A stretch of DNA of 5,910 nt from Pirellulales bacterium (GTDB lineage Bacteria; Planctomycetota; Planctomycetia; Pirellulales; JALHPA01). The DNA lies in assembly GCA_022842745.1 (NCBI GenBank), contig JALHPA010000214.1, forward strand, positions 1 to 5,910, given 5' to 3'. How positions within the stretch are numbered: position 1 is the first letter of the stretch; every line of letters begins with the position of its first letter. The notes under the pieces were generated by a model. It was not told the DNA's origin. It worked only from the letters and a program-made list of their open reading frames with translations, and made no database searches. Below are positions 1-5,536 of the stretch, piece after piece. A program made the translations under genes and the position numbers.

Positions 1-374
1 CATTGGCCCACGAGATAAGCCATATCCTTCACGGCGATGGATTCAGCCTGGACATCGACCTGATCGGCAAAGGGCACGTTGGCGCCGACGGCACGGACGC
101 CAAGGAACTGCGCGCGGACCGGGAAGCAGCCGCGTTTCTGATTCCGCCCGACCAGTTGAGTTCTTTTGTGGAAATCCATCGTCCTCTCTTCTCGAAGGCC
201 AAGATCCTTGAGTTTGCAACTAGCTTGCAGATCCATCCTGGTATCGTGGTGGGGCAGTTGCAGCGTGCCCAAGCGATGATGTACACCCACGGCCGCGAAA
301 TGTTGGTTGGAATTGGCGACATCCTCAAGTCGACGGCGCTAACCGACGGATGGCGCGCCTACCCTGGTTTTTAG
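1..374 (+). CDS. ImmA/IrrE-family metallopeptidase, C-terminal part (gene starts before the window)
   Basis: The reading frame is open from the left edge to a TAG at 372-374. The first complete codon is TTG at position 3; it reads as Leu inside a zinc-peptidase motif, so it is unlikely to be the true start. Seen: L-A-H-E-I-S-H at visible residues 1-7 (HExxH at 3-7), then E-L-R-A-D at 35-39, where Glu35 fits the third zinc ligand, then A-A-x-F-L-I-P, and later I-H-P-G-I-V-V-G-Q-L-Q at about 77-87. This order is typical of ImmA/IrrE domains, and the last motif is typical of the version fused behind an XRE helix-turn-helix in HigA-like antitoxins. Family members cleave repressors or act as antitoxins. 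The DNA-binding half and any partner toxin would lie upstream, out of view. The piece looks less GC-rich than the genes to its right. Family call is firm; the antitoxin role is inference. Confidence 0.85.
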   Translation, partial: LAHEISHILHGDGFSLDIDLIGKGHVGADGTDAKELRADREAAAFLIPPDQLSSFVEIHRPLFSKAKILEFATSLQIHPGIVVGQLQRAQAMMYTHGREMLVGIGDILKSTALTDGWRAYPGF

Positions 375-613
375 CGAACGGCGGGCCTGGCCATATGCCG
401 TGTGGGTTCCCTCGATGCGTCCAACCGATGTTCCCATTGGCCGACTCCGTATGGACCTGGGTGGAAACGAGCGATTTACCAAAGGCCACCGAACCGAGGC
501 GCCGCAGGCATTTCCGCGCGGCTTGTCAGAGGGCGCGCGGGACCGCTAAGATATGGCATCTGACCTGAGCCCAAGCATGCGGCTCGCGCGATCGTTTGCC
601 CGTTTTTCGCCGC
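375..613. other. Intergenic region between the ImmA/IrrE gene and the dnaJ-like gene
   Basis: About 240 bases with no convincing coding region: the short open frames crossing it carry no recognisable motif and run into the flanking genes out of frame. I see no strong terminator hairpin behind the peptidase gene and no CIRCE-type operator in front of the chaperone gene. The right end holds a candidate promoter, listed separately. Confidence 0.6.
523..552 (+). promoter_or_regulatory. Candidate sigma-70-type promoter for the dnaJ-like operon
   Basis: TTGTCA at 523-528 matches the -35 consensus TTGACA at five of six bases. TAAGAT at 547-552 matches the -10 consensus at four of six. The spacer is 18 bases. 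Transcription would start near 559, leaving a leader of about 55 bases before the ATG at 614. This is a by-eye match; planctomycete promoters are not well enough defined for more certainty. Confidence 0.35.
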
Positions 614-1591
614 ATGGCCGAAGACTATTACAAGACGCTGGGGGTGCCGCGGGATGCGACGCCGGCGCAGATTCAAAAGGCTTACCGGGATCTGGCCCGC
701 AAGTACCATCCCGATCTCAATCCCAACGACAAGAAAGCCAAGGACAAGTTCCAGAAGGTACAGGCGGCGTTCGACGTATTGAACGACGAGAAGAAGCGCA
801 AAGCCTACGACCAGTTCGGGCCGGATTTCGAGCGGATGGGAGCGGGAGGGGGAGCGCCGCGCGGGGGCTATAACTACGGCGGTCCGATGCCGGAGGGCTT
901 TGAGGGGATCGACTTGAGCCAGTTGTTCGGGGGCGGCGAAGGGGGATTCAATCCGGAAGATCTCGGCAGCGGCGGGGGATTCGGAGGCATCTTCGAACAG
1001 TTGCGGCGCGGCGGCGCCCGCGGCAAGAAAGCTCGCGGCGGCGGCCGAACCGGCGAAGACCTGCAGAGCGAGATCACGATTCCCTTCGCGACGGCGGTGC
1101 TCGGAGGAACTACGGAACTCAGCGTCGACCGGGGGCGGGGCAAGGTGGAGACCCTCTCCGTCAAGATCCCGGCGGGCATCCCGGACGGGGGCAAAATCCG
1201 GCTGCGCGGTCAAGGGGAGCCGGGAGCAGGTGGCGGGGCGAGCGGAGATATTCTGCTCACGGTCCACGTGGCGCCCCATCCTCATTTCACCCGCCGGGGG
1301 GACGATTTGGAGATCGATCTGCCGATCACATTGAAAGAGGCGGTGTTGGGCGGCAAGGTGGACGTGCCCACGCCGTACGGTGTTATCTCGCTGCGGATCC
1401 CACCGCGAACCAATGGCGGGGCGCGGTTGCGGGTCAAAGGTCGCGGGGTAAAACGAAAAGACTCGGCCGGCGATCTGTACGCGCGGGTGCAAATTGTGCT
1501 CCCGGCGGAGATCGACGACGCTTTGGTGCGCGAAATCGAGCGGGCGGACAGCGGACGATCGGCGGACGTGCGGCGCGAATTGCGATGGTAA
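614..1591 (+). CDS. cbpA: DnaJ/CbpA-type co-chaperone (type II Hsp40, no zinc finger)
   Basis: A 325-residue J-domain protein that should stimulate the ATPase of DnaK and deliver unfolded clients to it in the cytoplasm. Seen: J domain at residues 1-70 with the HPD motif at 32-34 and Y-x-x-L-G-V near the start; a long Gly/Phe-rich linker at about 75-147 with repeated G-G-F-type stretches; then two beta-rich C-terminal client-binding domains at about 148-222 and 223-300, with I-P-A-G-I-P-D-G-G at 185-193. There is no C-x-x-C-x-G-x-G repeat, so it belongs to the CbpA-like class and not to canonical DnaJ. The ATG at 614 gives the standard M-A-E-D-Y-Y opening; an in-frame TTG at 596 would only add six residues. 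No clear Shine-Dalgarno is visible. It heads a tight gene row with the next start overlapping its stop. CbpA proteins in enterobacteria also bind curved DNA; that is not shown here. Confidence 0.92.
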   Translation: MAEDYYKTLGVPRDATPAQIQKAYRDLARKYHPDLNPNDKKAKDKFQKVQAAFDVLNDEKKRKAYDQFGPDFERMGAGGGAPRGGYNYGGPMPEGFEGIDLSQLFGGGEGGFNPEDLGSGGGFGGIFEQLRRGGARGKKARGGGRTGEDLQSEITIPFATAVLGGTTELSVDRGRGKVETLSVKIPAGIPDGGKIRLRGQGEPGAGGGASGDILLTVHVAPHPHFTRRGDDLEIDLPITLKEAVLGGKVDVPTPYGVISLRIPPRTNGGARLRVKGRGVKRKDSAGDLYARVQIVLPAEIDDALVREIERADSGRSADVRRELRW

Positions 1592-1917
1592 TCTGCGACG
1601 GCGGCTGGACGGCGGCATGGTGGGGCGAGCGGGCCTGGTCGTTGATCGCCGCCGGGGACGAGCGGCCGCTGCTGTGGCGGCTGGATCCCGAGCGCCGCGG
1701 TCAAATCGCCATGGCCCTGGTGGGGCTGGTGATCCTGGGGATGGGTCTGGTGCTGGCGGTCTATCTGGGGGGGCGAATGGCGCGGCGGATCGCGCGGCAA
1801 ATTCCGCCGCCGCGGAAGCGAGACGAAAGCGATTGGGACCGAAAGTCGCCAGCGGAGGAGGGAGAGGCCGACTCTCCCGGCGCAAATGGGCCGGATCGGG
1901 GCGGACCGCCGCGGTAG
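1585..1917 (+). CDS. Small single-pass membrane protein of unknown function
   Basis: A 110-residue protein I do not recognise. Its ATG lies inside the end of the dnaJ-like gene (7-base overlap through the TAA at 1589-1591), which suggests translational coupling. Seen: a Trp-rich N-terminal part (W8, W12, W13, W18, W31), one strong hydrophobic segment at about residues 41-62 rich in Leu, Val, Gly and Met, then a basic stretch G-G-R-M-A-R-R-I-A-R, then a hydrophilic tail with P-P-P, Asp/Glu and Gly/Pro. The charge after the membrane segment favours a cytoplasmic C terminus, but the N-terminal part also carries several Arg, so topology is uncertain. It ends 36 bases before rnpA. Position suggests a link to folding or membrane biogenesis, which is inference only. 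The overlap, same-strand packing and clean membrane segment argue that it is a real gene. Confidence 0.68.
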   Translation: MVICDGGWTAAWWGERAWSLIAAGDERPLLWRLDPERRGQIAMALVGLVILGMGLVLAVYLGGRMARRIARQIPPPRKRDESDWDRKSPAEEGEADSPGANGPDRGGPPR

Positions 1918-1953
1918 AAGGCGGAGTTTCTCTTTGGCAGATTGGCGCCACGC

Positions 1954-2313
1954 ATGGGCAACAGGCGATTTCCGAAGACGCTGCACCTGCGCCGGGGGTG
2001 GGAGTTTCGCCGGGTTTACAGCCGCCGTCGAAACGTGTCTGATGGCACGATTGTGCTGCATGGATGCGAGAACGACCTCGAATTTTCGCGATTGGGGTTG
2101 TCGGTCTCCCGGAAGGTCGGCTCGGCGGTGGTTCGCAACCGCTGGAAGCGGCTGTTGCGGGAGGCGTTTCGGCTGCATCGCGCCCGGCTGCCCGCTGGCA
2201 TCGACCTGGTTGTTACACCTAGAGCCGCCGCGCCGCCGGAGTTGGGGACGCTGTCCGAGAGCCTTGTAACGCTTGCCGGACGGCTGGAGAGACGATTGAA
2301 GTCGGGAAAATGA
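1954..2313 (+). CDS. rnpA: Ribonuclease P protein component
   Basis: The protein subunit that binds the RNase P RNA and helps it remove 5' leaders from precursor tRNAs. Length is 119 residues from the ATG at 1954, normal for the family; an in-frame TTG at 1942 would add four. Seen: strongly basic throughout, an N-terminal L-R-R-G-W-E-F-R-R-V-Y block at 12-22, L-G-L-S-V-S-R-K-V-G at 47-56, and the diagnostic R-N-R-W-K-R-L-L-R-E-A-F-R helix at 61-73 (the RNR motif). No strong Shine-Dalgarno is visible. Its TGA overlaps the yidD start by four bases, the classic rnpA-yidD arrangement. Unusually, the gene in front is the small membrane protein and not rpmH. Confidence 0.95.
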   Translation: MGNRRFPKTLHLRRGWEFRRVYSRRRNVSDGTIVLHGCENDLEFSRLGLSVSRKVGSAVVRNRWKRLLREAFRLHRARLPAGIDLVVTPRAAAPPELGTLSESLVTLAGRLERRLKSGK

Positions 2314-2549
2314 ATGCTTTCTGGGAATTTTTGAAGTGCGTGCCAAGGTGGACGTTGATCGCCGCGGTGCGCGTCTATCAGTACACGCTCAGTCCGATCA
2401 TCGGACGGCAGTGCCGATTCGAGCCAACCTGCAGCAATTACTTCCTGGGAGCGATCGATAAGTATGGAACGGCGCGGGGCGCTTGGCGCGGAATCAAGCG
2501 AATCTGCCGCTGCCATCCTTGGCATGCCGGCGGTTTTGATCCTCCCTGA
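2310..2549 (+). CDS. yidD: Membrane protein insertion efficiency factor YidD
   Basis: A 79-residue member of the YidD (UPF0161) family, which sits at the inner face of the membrane and assists Sec/YidC-dependent insertion of membrane proteins. Seen: an N-terminal amphipathic/hydrophobic segment at about 4-25, Y-Q-Y-T-L-S-P at 23-29, C-R-F-x-P-T-C-S-N-Y at 35-44, a middle helix with Y-G-x-x-R-G-A-W-R-G at 52-61, and the ending R-C-H-P-W-H-A-G-G-F-D-P-P at 67-79. All are family signatures, including the cysteines at 35, 41, 66 and 68. The ATGA overlap with rnpA (2310-2313) indicates coupled translation. yidC, which commonly follows in other bacteria, does not follow here; a HIT gene comes next after 75 bases. 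Confidence 0.96.
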   Translation: MNAFWEFLKCVPRWTLIAAVRVYQYTLSPIIGRQCRFEPTCSNYFLGAIDKYGTARGAWRGIKRICRCHPWHAGGFDPP

Positions 2550-2624
2550 CCGACGAGCGGAGCAGCGGGGCCGAGTCGAACGTCACACAACGGCCGAACG
2601 GCGGTTCAAAACGGAGCGCAGCGA

Positions 2625-2960
2625 ATGACGATTTTTCAGAAGATCATCGACCGGCAAATTCCCGCCGACATCGTATACGAGGACGAGCTGTGCCTGGCGT
2701 TTCGCGATATCTCGCCACAAGCGCCGACGCACGTCCTGGTGATTCCCAAACGGGCCATCGCCTCCCTCGCGTCGCTCGAAGCGGAGGACGCCCCGTTGCT
2801 CGGCCATTTGTGCCACACCGTCGCCAAGATCGCGAAACAACTGGGGCTGTCGAACGGTTACCGAGTGGTCGTGAACTGCGGCCCCGACGGGGGACAGAGC
2901 GTCGATCATTTGCACTTCCACCTGCTCGGGGGCCGGCCGCTGCAATGGCCCCCGGGATAG
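2625..2960 (+). CDS. hinT: Histidine-triad (HIT) protein, HINT branch
   Basis: A 111-residue cytoplasmic nucleotide-binding protein. HINT-type members are purine nucleoside phosphoramidases that cleave the P-N bond of AMP-linked amines, usually as a homodimer. Seen: T-I-F-x-K-I-I at the start, Y-E-D-x-x-x-x-A-F-R-D-I at 18-29, A-P-T-H-V-L-V-I-P-K at 33-42, N-C-G-x-x-G-G-Q at 84-91, the triad H-L-H-F-H at 95-99, and L-G-G-R-x-L-x-W-P-P-G at the C terminus, the hallmark ending of HINT1-like proteins. His36 and the triad give the full catalytic set. The start is supported by GGAG at 2613-2616, eight bases before the ATG, the best ribosome-binding site in the window. The gene follows yidD on the same strand with a 75-base gap and could be co-transcribed. 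The symbol is by family; the exact in vivo substrate is unknown. Confidence 0.93.
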   Translation: MTIFQKIIDRQIPADIVYEDELCLAFRDISPQAPTHVLVIPKRAIASLASLEAEDAPLLGHLCHTVAKIAKQLGLSNGYRVVVNCGPDGGQSVDHLHFHLLGGRPLQWPPG

Positions 2961-3055
2961 ATGGAAATTGGCCAGCACACGCGGCAGGAGGAATACGGGC
3001 AGCGCAGGCGTCGGCGGGCGGCGCGGAGCAAACGTCTCAAACCGATTGAAAAGTT

Positions 3056-4396
3056 ATGGCCGATTCCGTGGTGCTCCTGTCGATCCCAGGCTTGCGCGAG
3101 CAAGACGTGGCCTTGATGCCGCGGCTGGCGGCGCTAACCCGCTCCGGCGACCGCACGGCGCTAGTACCCAGTTTTCCGTGCGTCACCTGTCCGGTGCAGG
3201 TCAATATGACCACCGGAAAGACGCCCCGGCGGCACGGCGTGACCGGGAACGGGTTCTATTGGCGCGACAAGCGGCAGGTGGAAATGTGGACGGCGTGGAA
3301 CGACGTCATCGAGTGTCCCCAAATCTGGGACATTCTCCACCAGCACGACAGCGAGCTGCGGTCGGCCGTTTGGTTTCCCCTGTTGAGCAAGGGTTGCGGG
3401 GCCGACTTTATCTGTACGCCTGCGCCGATTCATAACCCCGACGGCAGCGAATCGCTGTGGTGTTACACCCGTCCGACCGACCTGTACGGGGACCTGCGGC
3501 ACGCGCTGGGGGATTTTCCGCTCAAGCACTTCTGGGGACCGCTGGCCAACATCCAGTCGACCGGCTGGATCGTGGACTCGGCGGTGGAAGCCGCACGACG
3601 GGAGCGGCCGAGTTTTTTCTACATTTACCTTCCGCACTTGGACTACGCGGCACAGAAAAACGGCCCCGATAGCCCGCAAGCCAAACAGGCGCTTGTGGAT
3701 CTGGATGTTGCCCTGGGGCGGCTGTTGGACGGTTTCACGGATGCGTACGGCGTGGCGGAGAACCCGCGGAACGTCCCGTTGTACCTGGTCGCCAGCGAGT
3801 ACGCGATCGTTCCGGTGGATCATGTCGTGTATCCCAATCGAATACTGCGGGAGGCCGGGCTGCTGGCCGTGCGGCAAGAGAACGGGCGGGAAGAACTGGA
3901 TCTCGAGGCTAGCGCCGCTTGGGCGCTGGTGGACCATCAATTGGCGCACGTGTACATCAAGGACCAGGATCCCAACGCGGTGGCCAAGGTACGCAGACTC
4001 TTCAGCGATCGCACCGGCGTGGCCGAAGTGTTGGGGGGCGTCGAGCGGGAGCGCTACGAGCTGGACCACGAGCGCGCCGGAGAGATCGTCCTGGTTTCGA
4101 CTCCCAATAGCTGGCAGGCGTATTATTGGTGGAACGACGACGCGCTCGCGCCGGAATATGCCCGGACGGTCGATATCCACCGCAAGCCGGGGTACGATCC
4201 GGTGGAGTTGTTCTTCGATCCGGCCACGCGCGGAATTCCCCTGGATGCCACGTTGGTCAAGGGATCGCACGGCGCGCCCGCGCGGGAGAGCTGGCAGAGG
4301 GGAGTGATACTGACTTCTCAGCCGGGAACCTTGGAAGGGCCGCCGATGGCGGATACCGACGTCTTCGAACTGGTGCTGCGCCAGTTCGGAATCTGA
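3056..4396 (+). CDS. Alkaline-phosphatase-superfamily protein (type I phosphodiesterase / nucleotide pyrophosphatase-like) with altered metal site
   Basis: A 446-residue protein related to nucleotide pyrophosphatases/phosphodiesterases. Seen: an N-terminal strand V-V-L-L-S-I-P-G-L; the nucleophile region with Thr44 (P-S-F-P-C-V-T-C), T-G-K-T-P-x-x-H-G at 53-61 and G-N-G at 64-66; H-L-D-Y-A-A-Q at 194-200; V-A-S-E-Y-A at 245-250; D-I-H-R-K-P-G-Y-D-P-V-E-L-F late in the chain; and G-S-H-G at 403-406. Against the family pattern, the first metal Asp is Pro11, the D-x-x-G-H His is Gln200, and the S-D-H-G pair is Glu248-Tyr249; Thr44, Asp196 and His405 remain. The closest pattern I remember is the phosphodiesterase-like protein found in ebo-type gene clusters (recall, not a search). 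There is no signal peptide, so it is probably cytoplasmic. An in-frame stop at 3047-3049 forces the start at 3056; no clear Shine-Dalgarno is present. Substrate unknown. Confidence 0.85.
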   Translation: MADSVVLLSIPGLREQDVALMPRLAALTRSGDRTALVPSFPCVTCPVQVNMTTGKTPRRHGVTGNGFYWRDKRQVEMWTAWNDVIECPQIWDILHQHDSELRSAVWFPLLSKGCGADFICTPAPIHNPDGSESLWCYTRPTDLYGDLRHALGDFPLKHFWGPLANIQSTGWIVDSAVEAARRERPSFFYIYLPHLDYAAQKNGPDSPQAKQALVDLDVALGRLLDGFTDAYGVAENPRNVPLYLVASEYAIVPVDHVVYPNRILREAGLLAVRQENGREELDLEASAAWALVDHQLAHVYIKDQDPNAVAKVRRLFSDRTGVAEVLGGVERERYELDHERAGEIVLVSTPNSWQAYYWWNDDALAPEYARTVDIHRKPGYDPVELFFDPATRGIPLDATLVKGSHGAPARESWQRGVILTSQPGTLEGPPMADTDVFELVLRQFGI

Positions 4397-4437
4397 ATGG
4401 GGCGAGGATCGGCGACCGGGAGAGCCAAGACGCGCGC

Positions 4438-5316
4438 CTATGCTCCTAATGGCTCGAACGTAATGCTCAAATTCGGCGCGGTGACGCGCGACGCGGGACC
4501 AAGCGGCCCGCGATGGAGAACGGGGCCGCTGTCGATGCTGACGGGCACGGTCGAGCGAATCGCCAGACCGGCGGCAGTGCGATGCAGGACCAAATCGCTC
4601 TTCCAGTTCGGGCAGACGACGTGACTAGTGGCCGCCGGGCCAAGGATGCAGGCATCCGCAAACAGCAATACGCCGTCCGTGGCCGGCTGGGTGCGATGGA
4701 AGCTGATTCGGTCCAGCCGCGCGGAAAGCGAGAGGGGGTGCGGGCGGCGGAAGCGGAGGCGGACGCCTGCGCCGGGCGCATCCCCGCCGAGCTCGATCTC
4801 CTGACCATCGGCGAGGGGGGCGGTGCGTTCGAGTTTGCGTCCATTGATACGGACGGTTCGGAACGGCTCGATCAGGTATCCTTCGATGTCGCGGTGAATC
4901 GCCGCATGGCGGCGGGACAGGTCGCCAAGCAAGGGAACGTCGACTCCGCCTCCGCGGTCGGGCTGGCCGAGAACGACCGTTTCGTGAGTACAGACCAGGT
5001 ATCCCCCAACGGCGTCCACCCACATCAGGAATCGATTGGCAGGGAGTGACATGATTGGTCGTGGATTGGAGTCGGCAATTTCGCCGGTCACGCCGCGGAA
5101 TCGGTCGCCCAGATGGAGCAGGGAGGCAAATCGAGTCCAGGGAGACGCCGGGTCGGAATCGGGGGCCGGATCTTTGGCTGTCTCGGGTAGGAGGGTGGCA
5201 GGATCGGCCGGAGGGACGAGACCGCGAAGCTGATCCGCGACGGCCAGCACCTCGCTCCAGCGGCGGAGGACGCGGGCCCTTTTCAGTCGTTCGGCAAGTC
5301 GCTCCGATTCGGTCAT
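4438..5316 (-). CDS. FHA-domain protein with a probable second, degenerate FHA copy
   Basis: A 292-residue protein, probably cytoplasmic (no signal peptide or membrane segment seen). FHA domains bind phosphothreonine peptides and often serve Ser/Thr kinase signalling. Seen: an N-terminal charged, helical stretch at 1-35; a Pro/Asp-rich linker at about 35-60; and an FHA domain at about 97-190 with Gly117, S-R-R-H at 134-137 and I-N-G-R at 157-160, in the positions expected for phosphopeptide binding. Residues 215-290 repeat the same layout (G-x-L-L-F, C-I-L-G-P, L-V-L-H-R, G-L-A-I, P-V-S-I-D, L-S-I-T-F) but lack the S-R-x-H binding motif. An in-frame stop at 5347-5349 and the absence of another ATG, GTG or TTG support the ATG at 5316. 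GGAGGG lies about 18 bases upstream, too far for a normal Shine-Dalgarno. The gene converges with the phosphatase-like gene, 41 bases apart, with no clear terminator between. No kinase gene is in view, so its partner is unknown. Confidence 0.85.
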   Translation of the reverse strand: MTESERLAERLKRARVLRRWSEVLAVADQLRGLVPPADPATLLPETAKDPAPDSDPASPWTRFASLLHLGDRFRGVTGEIADSNPRPIMSLPANRFLMWVDAVGGYLVCTHETVVLGQPDRGGGVDVPLLGDLSRRHAAIHRDIEGYLIEPFRTVRINGRKLERTAPLADGQEIELGGDAPGAGVRLRFRRPHPLSLSARLDRISFHRTQPATDGVLLFADACILGPAATSHVVCPNWKSDLVLHRTAAGLAIRSTVPVSIDSGPVLHRGPLGPASRVTAPNLSITFEPLGA

Positions 5317-5536
5317 TGTACCCAGAGCCAGAAGCCCTCCAAAGAATCACGCCGCGACGATCGCCATCACCCCGCGCACGGTACAAGAGTCTATCCGCGG
5401 CGAGTCGCGGAAAATTAAGCGCGGCGCAGGAATCGCCACGAGTAGACGCAGGAAAAACTTTGCCAATACGTCGAAGCGACCGGAGTTTTGGTCTCCGGTC
5501 GCTCGACGGATGGCGGTGCTCGGATCGTCTCCGAGG
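5317..5536. other. Intergenic region between two minus-strand genes
   Basis: About 220 bases without a convincing gene. It holds the strong hairpin listed separately, which closes the coiled-coil gene, and presumably the promoter of the FHA gene. For that promoter I could find only poor matches on the minus strand; TACAAT overlaps the ATG itself and so cannot serve a conventional leader. Confidence 0.5.
5471..5506 (-). terminator. Hairpin, probable intrinsic terminator of the coiled-coil gene
   Basis: A perfect 11-base inverted repeat (5475-5485 with 5493-5503) encloses a 7-base loop. Allowing a bulged A at 5474 adds three more pairs (5471-5473 with 5504-5506). It begins 30 bases beyond the stop of the minus-strand coiled-coil gene. 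On that strand a run of five T follows, but about 12 bases past the stem and not directly at its foot, so it is a good hairpin with an imperfect T tract. No plus-strand gene ends nearby. Confidence 0.55.

Noticed and set aside
421..443. Weak inverted repeat (CCAA...TTGG) downstream of the ImmA/IrrE gene
   Set aside because: Only about four pairs with an interrupted interior and no T tract, so I do not call it a terminator.
476..1951. A 491-codon open frame on the minus strand opposite the dnaJ-like gene and the membrane protein gene
   Set aside because: Its translation is dominated by Pro, Arg and Ala with no domain motif, and the plus strand carries a clear J-protein there. It is a high-GC antisense shadow.
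1282..2346. A 354-codon minus-strand open frame across the end of the dnaJ-like gene, the membrane protein gene and rnpA
   Set aside because: It crosses several real plus-strand genes and its translation is basic and Pro/Gln-rich without family motifs.
3161..4270. A 369-codon open frame on the minus strand opposite the phosphatase-like gene
   Set aside because: Low-complexity Arg/Val/Gln-rich translation with no recognisable motif, fully covered by a well-supported gene on the other strand.
4397..4437. Expected bidirectional terminator between the convergent phosphatase-like and FHA genes
   Set aside because: No inverted repeat of useful length is visible in the 41-base gap.
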